Shown here one piece after another: positions 21,159-27,890 of a stretch of 33,684 nt of DNA. Numbering within the stretch: the stretch's first letter is position 1; every line of letters begins with the position of its first letter. Made by a program: the position numbers and the translations under genes. The stretch comes from Parvularcula maris. Lineage in GTDB: Bacteria; Pseudomonadota; Alphaproteobacteria; Caulobacterales; Parvularculaceae. Where the stretch lies: NCBI RefSeq assembly GCF_024505085.1, contig NZ_JANIBC010000013.1, forward strand, positions 7,501-41,184, in the 5' to 3' direction. The notes under the pieces were generated by a model. The model was not told the origin of the DNA. It did no database searches and saw only the letters and a list, made by a program, of their open reading frames with translations.

Positions 21159-22325
21159 ATGATGCCCGGCACGGCAGCGCGTAATGAGACCGGCGGCAGC
21201 CGTGCCCTGTGGCTAGGCCTGATTGCGCCCATCGCCGCCATCTCGGTGGCGGGGCTCGGATTTGGGCACTCTATCCCGCTCTTCTCCTATCTCCTCAAGG
21301 CTTACGGTGCGTCGGACTTCGAGATCGGCGCCAACACCGCCCTGCCCGCGCTCGCGGCAGTGCTCGGTGCGCCGGTCTATCCCTCATTGATCAGGCGGAT
21401 GGGGCTGAAGCCGTTCCTACTGACCTGCCTCGCGCTCATGGTGCTGCCCTATCTGGCCATCCACCTTGCTGGCGAGCGGATCGCCTGGTGGTACCCGTTG
21501 CGCTTCGTCTTCGTGATCGGCGGCGGCGGGCTGTTCGCGGGGTCGGAAATCTGGATCAACGGGCTGGCGCCGGACCGGATCAGAGGCAAGATCATCGGCG
21601 TCTACGCCACCTGCCTGGCGCTCGGCTTCGCGCTCGGACCGCTGATCCTTGGAGTGACGGGCTATGAGGGACTGGTGCCGATCCTGGTCGGAGGCGCCGT
21701 CTTCGCCTCAGCCGCCCTGCCGCTCGCCCTGGCTCCCGCGCCGGAGGTCAGCCCGTCGAGCGAGGAGAACATCCTCGTTCCCATTCGGGCCGAGAAAGTC
21801 GTCTTCGCCTCGGCCGCGATCTTCGCCGGAGTGGAGGGGGCCATGCTGATCTTCCTCCCCGTCCTCGCCATCGAGACCGGACTGTCGGTGGCGGAAGGGG
21901 CGAGGCTTCTGACGATCTACGGTATCGGGCTCTTGGTCACGCAGATGCCGGTGGGGCAGCTCGCTGACATGAAACCGCCGCGCCTCGTCATGGCCTGGTG
22001 CGCAGGCTTGTCAGGTCTCCTGCTGCTGCTTCTGCCCCTGACCGAGGGCAGCGTCTGGCTTCTCTCCGGCCTCCTCTTCTTCTGGGGAGGCGCGGTCGGC
22101 GGCATCTATACCGCAGGCCTCGTCACCCTAGGCAACCGCTTCAAGGGGGAGGCGTTGGCAGCCGCGAACACCGGCTTCGTCTTCACCTATGCCGTGGGAG
22201 GGGTGATCGGCCCCCTTCTGGCCGGGGGCCTCCGGGATCTGTTCGGCCCCATGGGCCTGACGGCGGGGTTGGTCGCCGTCCTTCTGGCCTACGCCCTCGC
22301 GGCCCTGCGGCCAGCCTCGCGGTAG
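21159..22325 (+). CDS. MFS transporter (YcaD-like)
   Basis: 388 residues from the ATG at 21159, which has AAGG about 8 nt upstream; a GTG three codons earlier is possible. Twelve hydrophobic helices can be traced in two halves, with the loop between halves near residues 185-200 (PAPEVSPSSEENILVP). Motif-A-like loops are worn (SLIRRMGLKPFLL in the first half, GQLADMKPPRLV in the second). Helix 4-5 has GGGGLFAGSEIWINGLAPDRIRGKI, typical of the YcaD/YfkF group of uncharacterised exporters. Substrate unknown. The last 37 bp overlap the convergent gene on the minus strand. Confidence 0.87.
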   Translation: MMPGTAARNETGGSRALWLGLIAPIAAISVAGLGFGHSIPLFSYLLKAYGASDFEIGANTALPALAAVLGAPVYPSLIRRMGLKPFLLTCLALMVLPYLAIHLAGERIAWWYPLRFVFVIGGGGLFAGSEIWINGLAPDRIRGKIIGVYATCLALGFALGPLILGVTGYEGLVPILVGGAVFASAALPLALAPAPEVSPSSEENILVPIRAEKVVFASAAIFAGVEGAMLIFLPVLAIETGLSVAEGARLLTIYGIGLLVTQMPVGQLADMKPPRLVMAWCAGLSGLLLLLLPLTEGSVWLLSGLLFFWGGAVGGIYTAGLVTLGNRFKGEALAAANTGFVFTYAVGGVIGPLLAGGLRDLFGPMGLTAGLVAVLLAYALAALRPASR

Positions 22326-22687
22326 GAGGGGTAGAACGAAACCAGCGGCGCGGCGCGGCCGAGAAGCGCTGAGACCTCGCCCTTGGGTACCAGCCAGGTA
22401 GCAGCCTCGCGGGCGGCTGCATCGTCGCCCTCGGCTAGAGCCCTCACCGTTTCCAGAAGACGTTTCTCCTGGGCGGAGGGCACCATGCCCATCTCGAAGC
22501 GCCATCCCCTGCGGGCAAAGCGCGTCAGATGTGCCGCGGTGCGCGAGAGCGCCCAGTTCATCACCTGGCCGGCCGCGCGGCCTGGGTTCTGCGCCAGTTT
22601 TTCCGAGGAGCGGTCCCCTGCCCCGTCATTCGATGCCGCATGGTCCCTGAGGTGCCACAGCAGCAGAAGGTCGTCCTGATCCATCAT
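22289..22687 (-). CDS. Uncharacterised cytosolic protein, probably leaderless
   Basis: About 132 residues from the ATG at 22687 (a second Met follows at once). It begins MMDQDDLLLLWHLRDHAASN and is rich in Ala, Arg and Glu, with predicted helices throughout (WALSRTAAHLTRFARRG, EKRLLETVRALAEGDDAAARE). No Cys, no signal, no family I know. There is no Shine-Dalgarno. Instead a promoter-like pair lies so close (its -10 box ends 7 nt before the ATG) that the mRNA would start at or near the ATG. A longer open frame to 22765 would run through that promoter and a terminator, so it was not used. Its 3' end overlaps the MFS gene on the other strand. Confidence 0.55.
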   Translation of the reverse strand: MMDQDDLLLLWHLRDHAASNDGAGDRSSEKLAQNPGRAAGQVMNWALSRTAAHLTRFARRGWRFEMGMVPSAQEKRLLETVRALAEGDDAAAREAATWLVPKGEVSALLGRAAPLVSFYPSYREAGRRAARA

Positions 22688-22694
22688 GGGACTA

Positions 22695-22723
22695 TTGATA
22701 ATCATTCGCGGGAAAGGGTGCAA
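22695..22723 (-). promoter_or_regulatory. Promoter with overlapping Fur-like box
   Basis: On the minus strand TTGCAC (22723-22718), a 17-bp spacer and TATCAA (22700-22695) are followed 7 nt later by ATG. The -10 box overlaps TGATAATCATT (22696-22706 on the plus strand), which matches the core of the Fur box (TGATAATCATTATCA) over 11 bases, then diverges. Confidence 0.45.
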
Positions 22724-22763
22724 GCCTTTCTGCGAATGTTTCTCAACAGCAAGGTCGGGCCAC

Positions 22764-22793
22764 AAAAAAGCCGGCCTCGCGGACCGGCTTTCT
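22764..22793 (-). terminator. Intrinsic terminator of the 55-residue Cys-rich gene
   Basis: On the minus strand a GCCGGTCC/GGCCGGC stem runs into six T (22769-22764). It separates the Cys-rich gene from the promoter of the next minus-strand gene. Confidence 0.8.
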
Positions 22794-22848
22794 CGTTCTT
22801 CGGGACTGCGTCACCCTAGCGCTGCCGGTAGGGGAACGAAGGATCGCC

Positions 22849-23016
22849 TCAGGCGGTTTTCTTCGCCTGGTCGCTGTCCTCTTTATACTCGCCGCACCAG
22901 TCCTGGGCGGCGACCGTCGGCCAGGAGGCCTTCTGGTCGTTATCGGTGGGCTGCGGTGCGTAACGGCGGCACTCGCTGTCGGAGCCGTTGTAGAATGCGC
23001 AGGTCTTGCAGTGCAT
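22849..23016 (-). CDS. 55-residue four-cysteine protein
   Basis: A short gene with an excellent ribosome binding site (AAGGAGG, 5-6 nt before ATG) and its own terminator. The protein has CKTC at residues 3-6, C16 in ECRRYAP and C41 in DWCGEY, with WPTV between. The pattern CxxC, CRRYxP, WPxV, DWCGE recurs in small uncharacterised proteobacterial and phage proteins and looks like a site for zinc or an iron-sulfur cluster. That metal site is an inference. The C-terminal end is charged and Lys-rich. No signal peptide. It is a single-gene unit. It is easily missed because of its length. Confidence 0.75.
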   Translation of the reverse strand: MHCKTCAFYNGSDSECRRYAPQPTDNDQKASWPTVAAQDWCGEYKEDSDQAKKTA

Positions 23017-23152
23017 GGAAGCCTCCTTGGAAGTGACTGTCTACTTCTCCCAACAGGCGGATAACAAAGTTGGTGCCATACCTCAACAGAATTTCAGAAC
23101 TATCTTTGCTCATGACTTTGCAAGTCGGTCGCATTGCTGTTGAGAACGACTT

Positions 23153-23551
23153 TCATTCTTCGCCGTCTTTGCGACTGACTTTCAGAAACGGAAAAGCTGC
23201 CGCCGCGCTGAGCACCACACCAGGTACAGTCCACAGAAGATCCGCCGGGTCGAAGGTCCCGCCCGGCATCCAGCGCTGCAGCACCTCCCATCCCAGAAGG
23301 CCCATAAGAGAGATCAGCGCCGTAAGCACTGTCGTGGTCATGCGCGGGGCCTTGGGAAAGAGGTTGAGGGCGATCACGATGAGACCGGCGGTCAGCGAGA
23401 CCCCGCCTAGGAAGTTGGGCGCGACCCCGGCGAGATAGGCTGCCGCGCCGTCGAGCCCTCCGCGGGGGCGGAGCTGATCCTGCACATACTGGTAGCCGAG
23501 CCCCGGCAGGAAGGCGAACAGGATGAAGTAGACGGCGCTTCGTAGCTGCAT
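23153..23551 (-). CDS. VanZ-like membrane protein
   Basis: 132 residues with four hydrophobic helices (about 5-24, 40-64, 71-92, 105-122). The part WEVLQRWMPGGTFDPADLLWTVPGVVLS follows the VanZ pattern (a helix ending E-x-x-Q, a P-G-R/G-x-x-D-x-x-D loop, then a glycine-rich helix). VanZ-like proteins are small inner-membrane proteins; VanZ itself gives low-level teicoplanin resistance, but most members have no known role and this one should not be read as a resistance gene. The stop is followed by a charged tail RKDGEE. No clear ribosome binding site was found at the ATG. Confidence 0.7.
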   Translation of the reverse strand: MQLRSAVYFILFAFLPGLGYQYVQDQLRPRGGLDGAAAYLAGVAPNFLGGVSLTAGLIVIALNLFPKAPRMTTTVLTALISLMGLLGWEVLQRWMPGGTFDPADLLWTVPGVVLSAAAAFPFLKVSRKDGEE

Positions 23552-23631
23552 GGCCCCTTCCCGCTTGACAGGCTGGCGCGAGGCTTTAAACGCCAGCCCT
23601 TCGTTTTCTCGATCCTTAGTTAGGCATCACC

Positions 23632-23799
23632 GTGGCAAAACCGACAACCATCAAGATCCGCCTCAACTCGACCGCAGGCACCGGCTTCTTCTACGTGACG
23701 AAGAAGAACACGCGCACCATGACCGAGAAGATGGTCGTGCGGAAATACGACCCCGTCGCGCGCAAGCATGTCGAGTTCAAGGAAGGCAAGATCAAGTAG
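23632..23799 (+). CDS. rpmG: 50S ribosomal protein L33
   Basis: 55 residues from a [43 protein letters not shown] and a C-terminal [11 protein letters not shown]. It is the cysteine-free L33 form typical of proteobacteria. L33 sits near the E site of the large subunit. Start codon is GTG with a weak TTAGG about 7 nt ahead. It is often near rpmB or alone, as here. A strong terminator follows within 30 nt. Confidence 0.96.
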   Translation: MAKPTTIKIRLNSTAGTGFFYVTKKNTRTMTEKMVVRKYDPVARKHVEFKEGKIK

Positions 23800-23825
23800 A
23801 TCTTTCCCCTCTTCTAGTATCGGGA

Positions 23826-23856
23826 AGCCGGAGCCTTCGCTCCGGCTTTTTGTTTA
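23826..23856. terminator. Bidirectional terminator between rpmG and the propeller gene
   Basis: AGCCGGAGC-CTTC-GCTCCGGCT is a perfect 9-bp stem followed by TTTTTGTTT in the rpmG direction. The stop codon of the opposite gene is at 23857-23859, so its transcripts meet the same hairpin. Confidence 0.9.
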
Positions 23857-24963
23857 TTAGGCTGGTTTCCTGCGGCGTAGGACGAGGAAACCGCCGCCCG
23901 CAGCCATGAGAAGGCCCGCGCCCGGCAGCGGCACTTCCGAGGCGTCCGGCGTCGTGTCGATGAAGGCGAGCGCCTGACCGTTCAGCCCTTCGAACTCAGC
24001 GAACACGCCGAGAAACGTGCCGAGCCCGATGTCGAAACGGAGGATCGATCCCGTCCCTGTGGACGAGGCGAAGAGCGTTCCGTCCGGCGCGAAGCCGAGC
24101 CCCCTGGGGGAGGCGAAGAGCGGCTCGCCGTCCTCGCCCAGGCCGGGGTCGAGCACGTTGACCAGCTCGCCGGTCTCCACGTCGAAGATGCGGATGGTGG
24201 CGGCGGCGGCGTTGCCGTCCTCGAAGGGGAACTGGCTTGAGACCACCAGGAACTCCTGGGTCGGGTCGAGGATCACGTCGAGGGGGCTGAGCTCGGGATC
24301 GTCCACGAGCTGGGTCGCCACCCCGTTCTCCACGGCGAAGATGCCGCCGCCGCCAAGGCCGGTGGAGAGGTTCGCGCCGTTGCCGACGAAGAGCGTCCCC
24401 TCATCGTTGAAGACGAAGCCCCTGATGCCGCCGTCGATCAGGCCCTCGGCGAAGGCCGGACCGATGAAGGCGCCAGTCTCGGGATCGAACTCGAGCACGT
24501 TGTTCTGCGCCCTCGAGCCGACGAAGAGGTTGCCGTTCGGCCCGAACACACCGCCCCCTGCATCGACGAAGCCCGAGCCCGTCTCGGAGAAGTCCACCGC
24601 CGTCCGCAGCACATTGCCGTCGGCGTCGAGCACGAAGACATTGTCGTTGTCCGGCGTCGGGGAGGGCGGGAAATTGCCGGTATTGACGAAGAAGGTGTTG
24701 GGAATACCGTTCGGGCGGCTGTCCACGATGATGTCGCGGGGGTCGTTCACGCCGTCCAGCGGGCTTGAAAAAACGCCCAGGAAGTCACCGGTCAGCCCGT
24801 CGAAGCGAAGGATCTGATTGGTGCCGCCGCCGGTCGCGCCCGACGAGGCGATGACGTCGAAGGTGACCGCGGCCGAGGCGGCGCCGAAGGCGAACATCGA
24901 CGACGCCGAGGCCAACAGGACCACGGCGAAGCGTCGGGTGGAGCGGATGCTGGAGGGTGTCAT
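23857..24963 (-). CDS. Exported beta-propeller with VPLPA-type sorting tail
   Basis: 368 residues. An Arg-rich N-terminus and signal peptide end near ASAA (residue 32). Repeated blades with NxIxRFD or VFxLDxxG words follow (ILRFDGLTGDFLGVF, VFVLDADGNVL, VLEFDPETGAFIG, IRIFDVETGELV, ILRFDIGLGTFLGVF), suggesting an NHL/SMP-30-like propeller. The tail is VPLPGAG (344-350), a hydrophobic helix and RRRKPA. This is the tripartite signal of VPLPA-CTERM proteins, which exosortase systems process in bacteria that make exopolysaccharide. The exosortase is not in the window. AGGAGA before the ATG is buried in a hairpin (24964-24993). Role probably extracellular or envelope-linked. Confidence 0.82.
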   Translation of the reverse strand: MTPSSIRSTRRFAVVLLASASSMFAFGAASAAVTFDVIASSGATGGGTNQILRFDGLTGDFLGVFSSPLDGVNDPRDIIVDSRPNGIPNTFFVNTGNFPPSPTPDNDNVFVLDADGNVLRTAVDFSETGSGFVDAGGGVFGPNGNLFVGSRAQNNVLEFDPETGAFIGPAFAEGLIDGGIRGFVFNDEGTLFVGNGANLSTGLGGGGIFAVENGVATQLVDDPELSPLDVILDPTQEFLVVSSQFPFEDGNAAAATIRIFDVETGELVNVLDPGLGEDGEPLFASPRGLGFAPDGTLFASSTGTGSILRFDIGLGTFLGVFAEFEGLNGQALAFIDTTPDASEVPLPGAGLLMAAGGGFLVLRRRKPA

Positions 24964-25019
24964 GGGGCAGGTTCTCCTTGCGGAGCCTGCCCCTCCGGGG
25001 GCGGGGGCAGGCCTGCCCC
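24964..25019 (-). promoter_or_regulatory. Tandem hairpins with shared arms hiding the ribosome binding site
   Basis: Read towards the ATG at 24963, the leader has GGGGCAGG then CCTGCCCC (25019-25004, a 16-bp palindrome). A 10-nt spacer follows, then GGGGCAGG, CTCC, GCAA, GGAG, AA and CCTGCCCC (24993-24964). The second hairpin has 8 + 4 bp with a GNRA loop and a two-base bulge, and abuts the start codon, so the AGGAG is paired. Because both hairpins use the same 8-nt arms, the distal 5' arm can also pair with the proximal 3' arm. Confidence 0.6.
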
Positions 25020-25090
25020 GCTGTTCGCGCGGCGCTCCCTAAGGTGACGCCGAGGATACGCTTCGCACCCGAATGTGAGGTGCGTTTCCG

Positions 25091-25675
25091 TTAGAGCGTG
25101 CCCGAGCCCCAGCGCTTGGCGGCCTTGGCGAAGCGCTCCCCGTAGAGACGGGCGGTCTTGATGTCGCCCTGGGGCGGATTGCTTGGGCTCGGCTCCTTGT
25201 TTTCCGACTGCGCCATCGGACCGAGATAGCCGCCGAGGCGGTTGATCCCCTGCTCCAACGGCCCGTCATAGTCTGGGCTCGCCGTCTCGTTCTGAAGGCC
25301 GGTCGACACCCACAGCATGCCCTGCTGCGCGGCGAGCACCGCCATACGCTGCAGCGTCAGCACCTTGTCCCCCGACGGGCTGCCGGAGTTGGTGAAGCCG
25401 CCCGCGAGCTTGTCCTTCCAGGCCTGGGCGAACCAGGGCTTGGAGGAGGCATCGAAGAAGGCCTCCATCGGCGCGCCGACCGAGCCCATATAGGTGGGCG
25501 AGCCGAAGATGATGCCGTCCACATCGCCGAAGCTCTCAATGGCGTCCTTGGCTTCCTCGGCGGTGTGGAAGCGTACCTCCACGCCGTCCACGCTCTCCGC
25601 GCCCTCCTTGACGGCCTCGGCGACGAGCTTGGTGTGGCCATAGCCGGAGAAATAGATGATCGCGATGGTGGTCAT
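25091..25675 (-). CDS. WrbA-like NAD(P)H:quinone oxidoreductase (flavodoxin fold)
   Basis: 194 residues of the flavodoxin-like WrbA family. The FMN phosphate loop is YFSGYGHTKLVAEAV, the second loop is GSPTYMGSVGAPMEAFFD, and the WKDKLAGGFTNSGS part matches the family's third cofactor region. Such enzymes reduce quinones by two electrons and limit redox cycling. It is slightly shorter than E. coli WrbA (198) and diverges in the C-terminal third, so the orthologue name was not assigned. AGAGGA lies about 7 nt before the ATG. It is a single gene, followed on the upstream side by 302 bp of non-coding repeat DNA. Confidence 0.87.
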   Translation of the reverse strand: MTTIAIIYFSGYGHTKLVAEAVKEGAESVDGVEVRFHTAEEAKDAIESFGDVDGIIFGSPTYMGSVGAPMEAFFDASSKPWFAQAWKDKLAGGFTNSGSPSGDKVLTLQRMAVLAAQQGMLWVSTGLQNETASPDYDGPLEQGINRLGGYLGPMAQSENKEPSPSNPPQGDIKTARLYGERFAKAAKRWGSGTL

Positions 25676-25795
25676 GGGTGTGTCCTCTTCCCGTTCCGCT
25701 GACGCTTATGTGCCCCTTGCGGGCCTTGCGACTACCGCCCCGCTGCCGAAAGCTGGTTTGCGGTGTTCGCAAAGGGGTGAGAGCGGTGGGCGGCT

Positions 25796-25917
25796 CGTCA
25801 TCCCGGAAAGCGCGCAGCGCTTATCCGGGACCCATGGCCTGCCATCTGCGAGAAGTGCCGCCGCCGTTCTGTAGACTACCCATCGGCCATGGATCCCGGA
25901 TCAAGTCCGGGATGACG
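25796..25917. repeat. Second BIME-like pair of CCCGGA/TCCGGG repeats
   Basis: The left unit (25796-25837) has the outer stem CCCGGA/TCCGGG, an inner AAGCGC-GCA-GCGCTT stem and the same GGGACCCATGG end as at 11362. The right unit (25887-25917) is the short form on the opposite strand, with CCCGGACTTGATCCGGG. The gap 25676-25977 before purQ contains nothing else that I can support apart from a weak TCTAAC box 8 nt before purQ. Confidence 0.82.
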
Positions 25918-25977
25918 AAGGGCGTATTCCCCACAAAACCCCTCGCCTTCTCCCCCGGCCTTGTCTAACCGGCCCCC

Positions 25978-26637
25978 ATGAAAACCGCCGTCATCGTCTT
26001 CCCCGCCTCGAACTGCGACCGCGACGCCCAGGTCGCCCTGCGCCAGGTCACCGGACAGGAGCCGCACATGGTCTGGCATGCCGAGAGCGAGCTGCCCGAA
26101 GGCCTCGACCTCGTGGTGCTGCCCGGCGGCTTCGCCCATGGCGACTATTTGCGCACCGGCGCCATCGCGGCTCGCGCGAAAATCATGGATGCGGTGAAAA
26201 AGCGCGCCGAATCGGGCGGCGCTACTTTAGGCATTTGCAACGGCTTCCAGATCCTATGCGAGGCGGGCCTCCTGCCCGGCGCCCTCATGTCCAACACCAA
26301 CCAGCACTTCATCAGCCGCGAGGCGACGCTGCGTGTCGGCGAGACGGATAGTCCCTATACGAAGGGATACGCGGCGGGCGACTACACCCGCTTCCCCGTC
26401 GCCCACCACGACGGCAACTACCAGGCCTCGGACGAGGACCTCGACCGCCTCGAAGGCGAAGGCCGCGTGGCCTTCCGCTATGTCGAGCCGATCAACGGCT
26501 CGGCCCGCTCCATCGCAGGCATCACCTCAGCCGACGGAAGAACCTTGGGGCTGATGCCCCACCCGGAACGCGACATGGCCGAGGGCGGCCGTGGCAGGGT
26601 GTTCTTTGAGCGGATGGTCGAGGGGCTGGCGGCTTGA
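25978..26637 (+). CDS. purQ: Phosphoribosylformylglycinamidine synthase, glutaminase subunit PurQ
   Basis: 219 residues, a class I glutamine amidotransferase. The nucleophile is C87 in [10 protein letters not shown], and H195/E197 in MPHPERD complete the triad. [15 protein letters not shown] forms the oxyanion region. It makes ammonia from glutamine and passes it to PurL, with PurS, in step four of purine synthesis. No Shine-Dalgarno precedes the ATG. purS, usually just upstream of purQ, is not seen; the WrbA-like gene and repeats are there instead. purL follows only after 1.25 kb, with three small genes between. Confidence 0.96.
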   Translation: MKTAVIVFPASNCDRDAQVALRQVTGQEPHMVWHAESELPEGLDLVVLPGGFAHGDYLRTGAIAARAKIMDAVKKRAESGGATLGICNGFQILCEAGLLPGALMSNTNQHFISREATLRVGETDSPYTKGYAAGDYTRFPVAHHDGNYQASDEDLDRLEGEGRVAFRYVEPINGSARSIAGITSADGRTLGLMPHPERDMAEGGRGRVFFERMVEGLAA

Positions 26638-26655
26638 AACGACTGGCCTACAAAC

Positions 26656-27030
26656 ATGATTTCTTCGACCGGTGATCCATTCCAAGACTTCTTCCTCGCA
26701 GTCCTAGTTCTCACCTATCTTGGCGGTGCGTTTTACTGGGTTATTCACTATTCTATAGTTCTATTTGCGGTGTTTGTTCCTCAAGCGCGTCAGCGTGCTA
26801 TCCGGGCGGCGCTCGCTCCCCCTACCTTCGCCCTGCTCGTTTGGTCAGTAGGTTACGTCACCGAACTGCAGAGGTCAGTATACGCAGGTGACCGCTTCTG
26901 GCGGGAGCGGTACGGGGAAGAGATATTAGTTGGGTTGTTATTGATGTTCATAGTTCTCGTGGTTGGCTCAGCTTTGCTCGCACTTGTGACTGCTGTTTGT
27001 TCAGAGAGGCGAAAGCATGTCGTTGATTGA
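26656..27030 (+). CDS. Small three-helix membrane protein, no family recognised
   Basis: 124 residues. Membrane helices lie at about 11-42 (a long hydrophobic run with YWVIHYSIVLFAVFV), 50-66 and 90-112. A charged loop with GDRFWRERYGEEI lies between the last two. Codon use is less GC-rich than the neighbours (many TTT, ATT, GTT and TTA codons), which suggests acquired DNA. It starts 18 nt after purQ without a Shine-Dalgarno. It may belong to the same insertion as the toxin-antitoxin pair that follows, or be a stand-alone gene. No function can be assigned. Confidence 0.55.
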   Translation: MISSTGDPFQDFFLAVLVLTYLGGAFYWVIHYSIVLFAVFVPQARQRAIRAALAPPTFALLVWSVGYVTELQRSVYAGDRFWRERYGEEILVGLLLMFIVLVVGSALLALVTAVCSERRKHVVD

Positions 27031-27097
27031 GACGTTCACCGTGACCGCGTCGTAGGAAATGGTTTGAGAGAGCGAAACTTTCACACATACTGGTACG

Positions 27098-27295
27098 ATG
27101 ACCAGACCCTACCGCCACGTCGCCGACATGACCGCCGAGGAGATCGAAGAGGCGATCAAGGACGCCGGTCCTGAGGCGCAAGCGGCGCTTCATGCGAAGG
27201 GGCTGCCTTATGTGACGGAGCGGGACGGTGAAACCATTGCCATCTACCCTGATGGCAGCACGAAGATTTTGAGAAGCCTTGACGATCTGCCGTGA
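27098..27295 (+). CDS. Antitoxin-like partner of the zeta-type toxin
   Basis: 65 residues: a helical acidic start (MTAEEIEEAIKDAGPEAQAALHAKG), then strands YVTERDGETIAIYPDGSTKIL. The arrangement fits small antitoxins encoded directly upstream of chromosomal zeta-like kinases in proteobacteria. The stop overlaps the next start (GTGA), so the two are co-translated, as is usual for toxin-antitoxin pairs. No DNA-binding motif is visible, so autoregulation by this protein is not evident. There is no Shine-Dalgarno at the ATG. The call rests mainly on its position and size. Confidence 0.65.
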   Translation: MTRPYRHVADMTAEEIEEAIKDAGPEAQAALHAKGLPYVTERDGETIAIYPDGSTKILRSLDDLP

Positions 27296-27870
27296 GGCCG
27301 CCCTCGTTCACGGTCATCGCTAGCCCCAATGGCCCCGGAAAGTCGACGCTGGTGGCGTCGCTGGAAGCAGAAGGTCGGTTTTTCGGACCCTTCATCAATC
27401 CCGATGACATTCGGCGTGCTTTAGGACCGGACGGATCCGATTTGCAGGCGGGCCGATACGCCCTCTACGAGAGCAGGCGGTTTATCGACGCCAGAACCAC
27501 CTTCGCACGGGAGACAACGCTCACCAGCAGAGAAATCCTGCGAACCATGAGGGCTGCGAAAAGTGCCTGTTTCCTCATCCGGATGTTCTTTGTCGGCGCC
27601 TCTTCAGTTGTCACCAGCGGCCAGCGCGTCAGGCAACGCGCAGCTAGCGGCGGACACGACATTCCAGTGGACGTGCAGATGCGGCGGTTCGACAAAAGCT
27701 TCACCAACGCAGTCCCAGCAGCTTCCATGGCTGACGAAGCCGTCTTCTACGAAAACATCGACCACCACCGCATGATCGCCCGCTACGAACACGCCGAACC
27801 CGCCTTCCTCGCCGATCCCCTTCCTGCCTGGTTCCTGCCCCTCCGCGAGGCTCTTGCCACCGGGGGCTGA
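27292..27870 (+). CDS. Zeta-toxin-like P-loop kinase
   Basis: 192 residues. Walker A is SPNGPGKST (11-19), with Pro15 in place of the usual Ala and Ser11 in place of Gly. The substrate region [10 protein letters not shown] (36-44), FARETTL (71-77) and the later [14 protein letters not shown] and [10 protein letters not shown] match the chromosomal zeta-toxin/AAA group. In epsilon-zeta systems zeta phosphorylates UDP-N-acetylglucosamine and blocks wall synthesis. Chromosomal relatives of this short type are less studied, so substrate is open. The changed Walker A and an unusual [13 protein letters not shown] (where VGxxSPExxxxRV is common) hint at a decaying or altered protein. It ends 20 nt before purL. 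Confidence 0.75.
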   Translation: MRPPSFTVIASPNGPGKSTLVASLEAEGRFFGPFINPDDIRRALGPDGSDLQAGRYALYESRRFIDARTTFARETTLTSREILRTMRAAKSACFLIRMFFVGASSVVTSGQRVRQRAASGGHDIPVDVQMRRFDKSFTNAVPAASMADEAVFYENIDHHRMIARYEHAEPAFLADPLPAWFLPLREALATGG

Positions 27871-27890
27871 GGCGGGCATTCCCCCGGGCT

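Noticed and set aside
23153-23551. Glycopeptide resistance from the VanZ-like gene
   Set aside because: Only a short loop matches, there are no van neighbours, and VanZ-like proteins are widespread without a resistance role.
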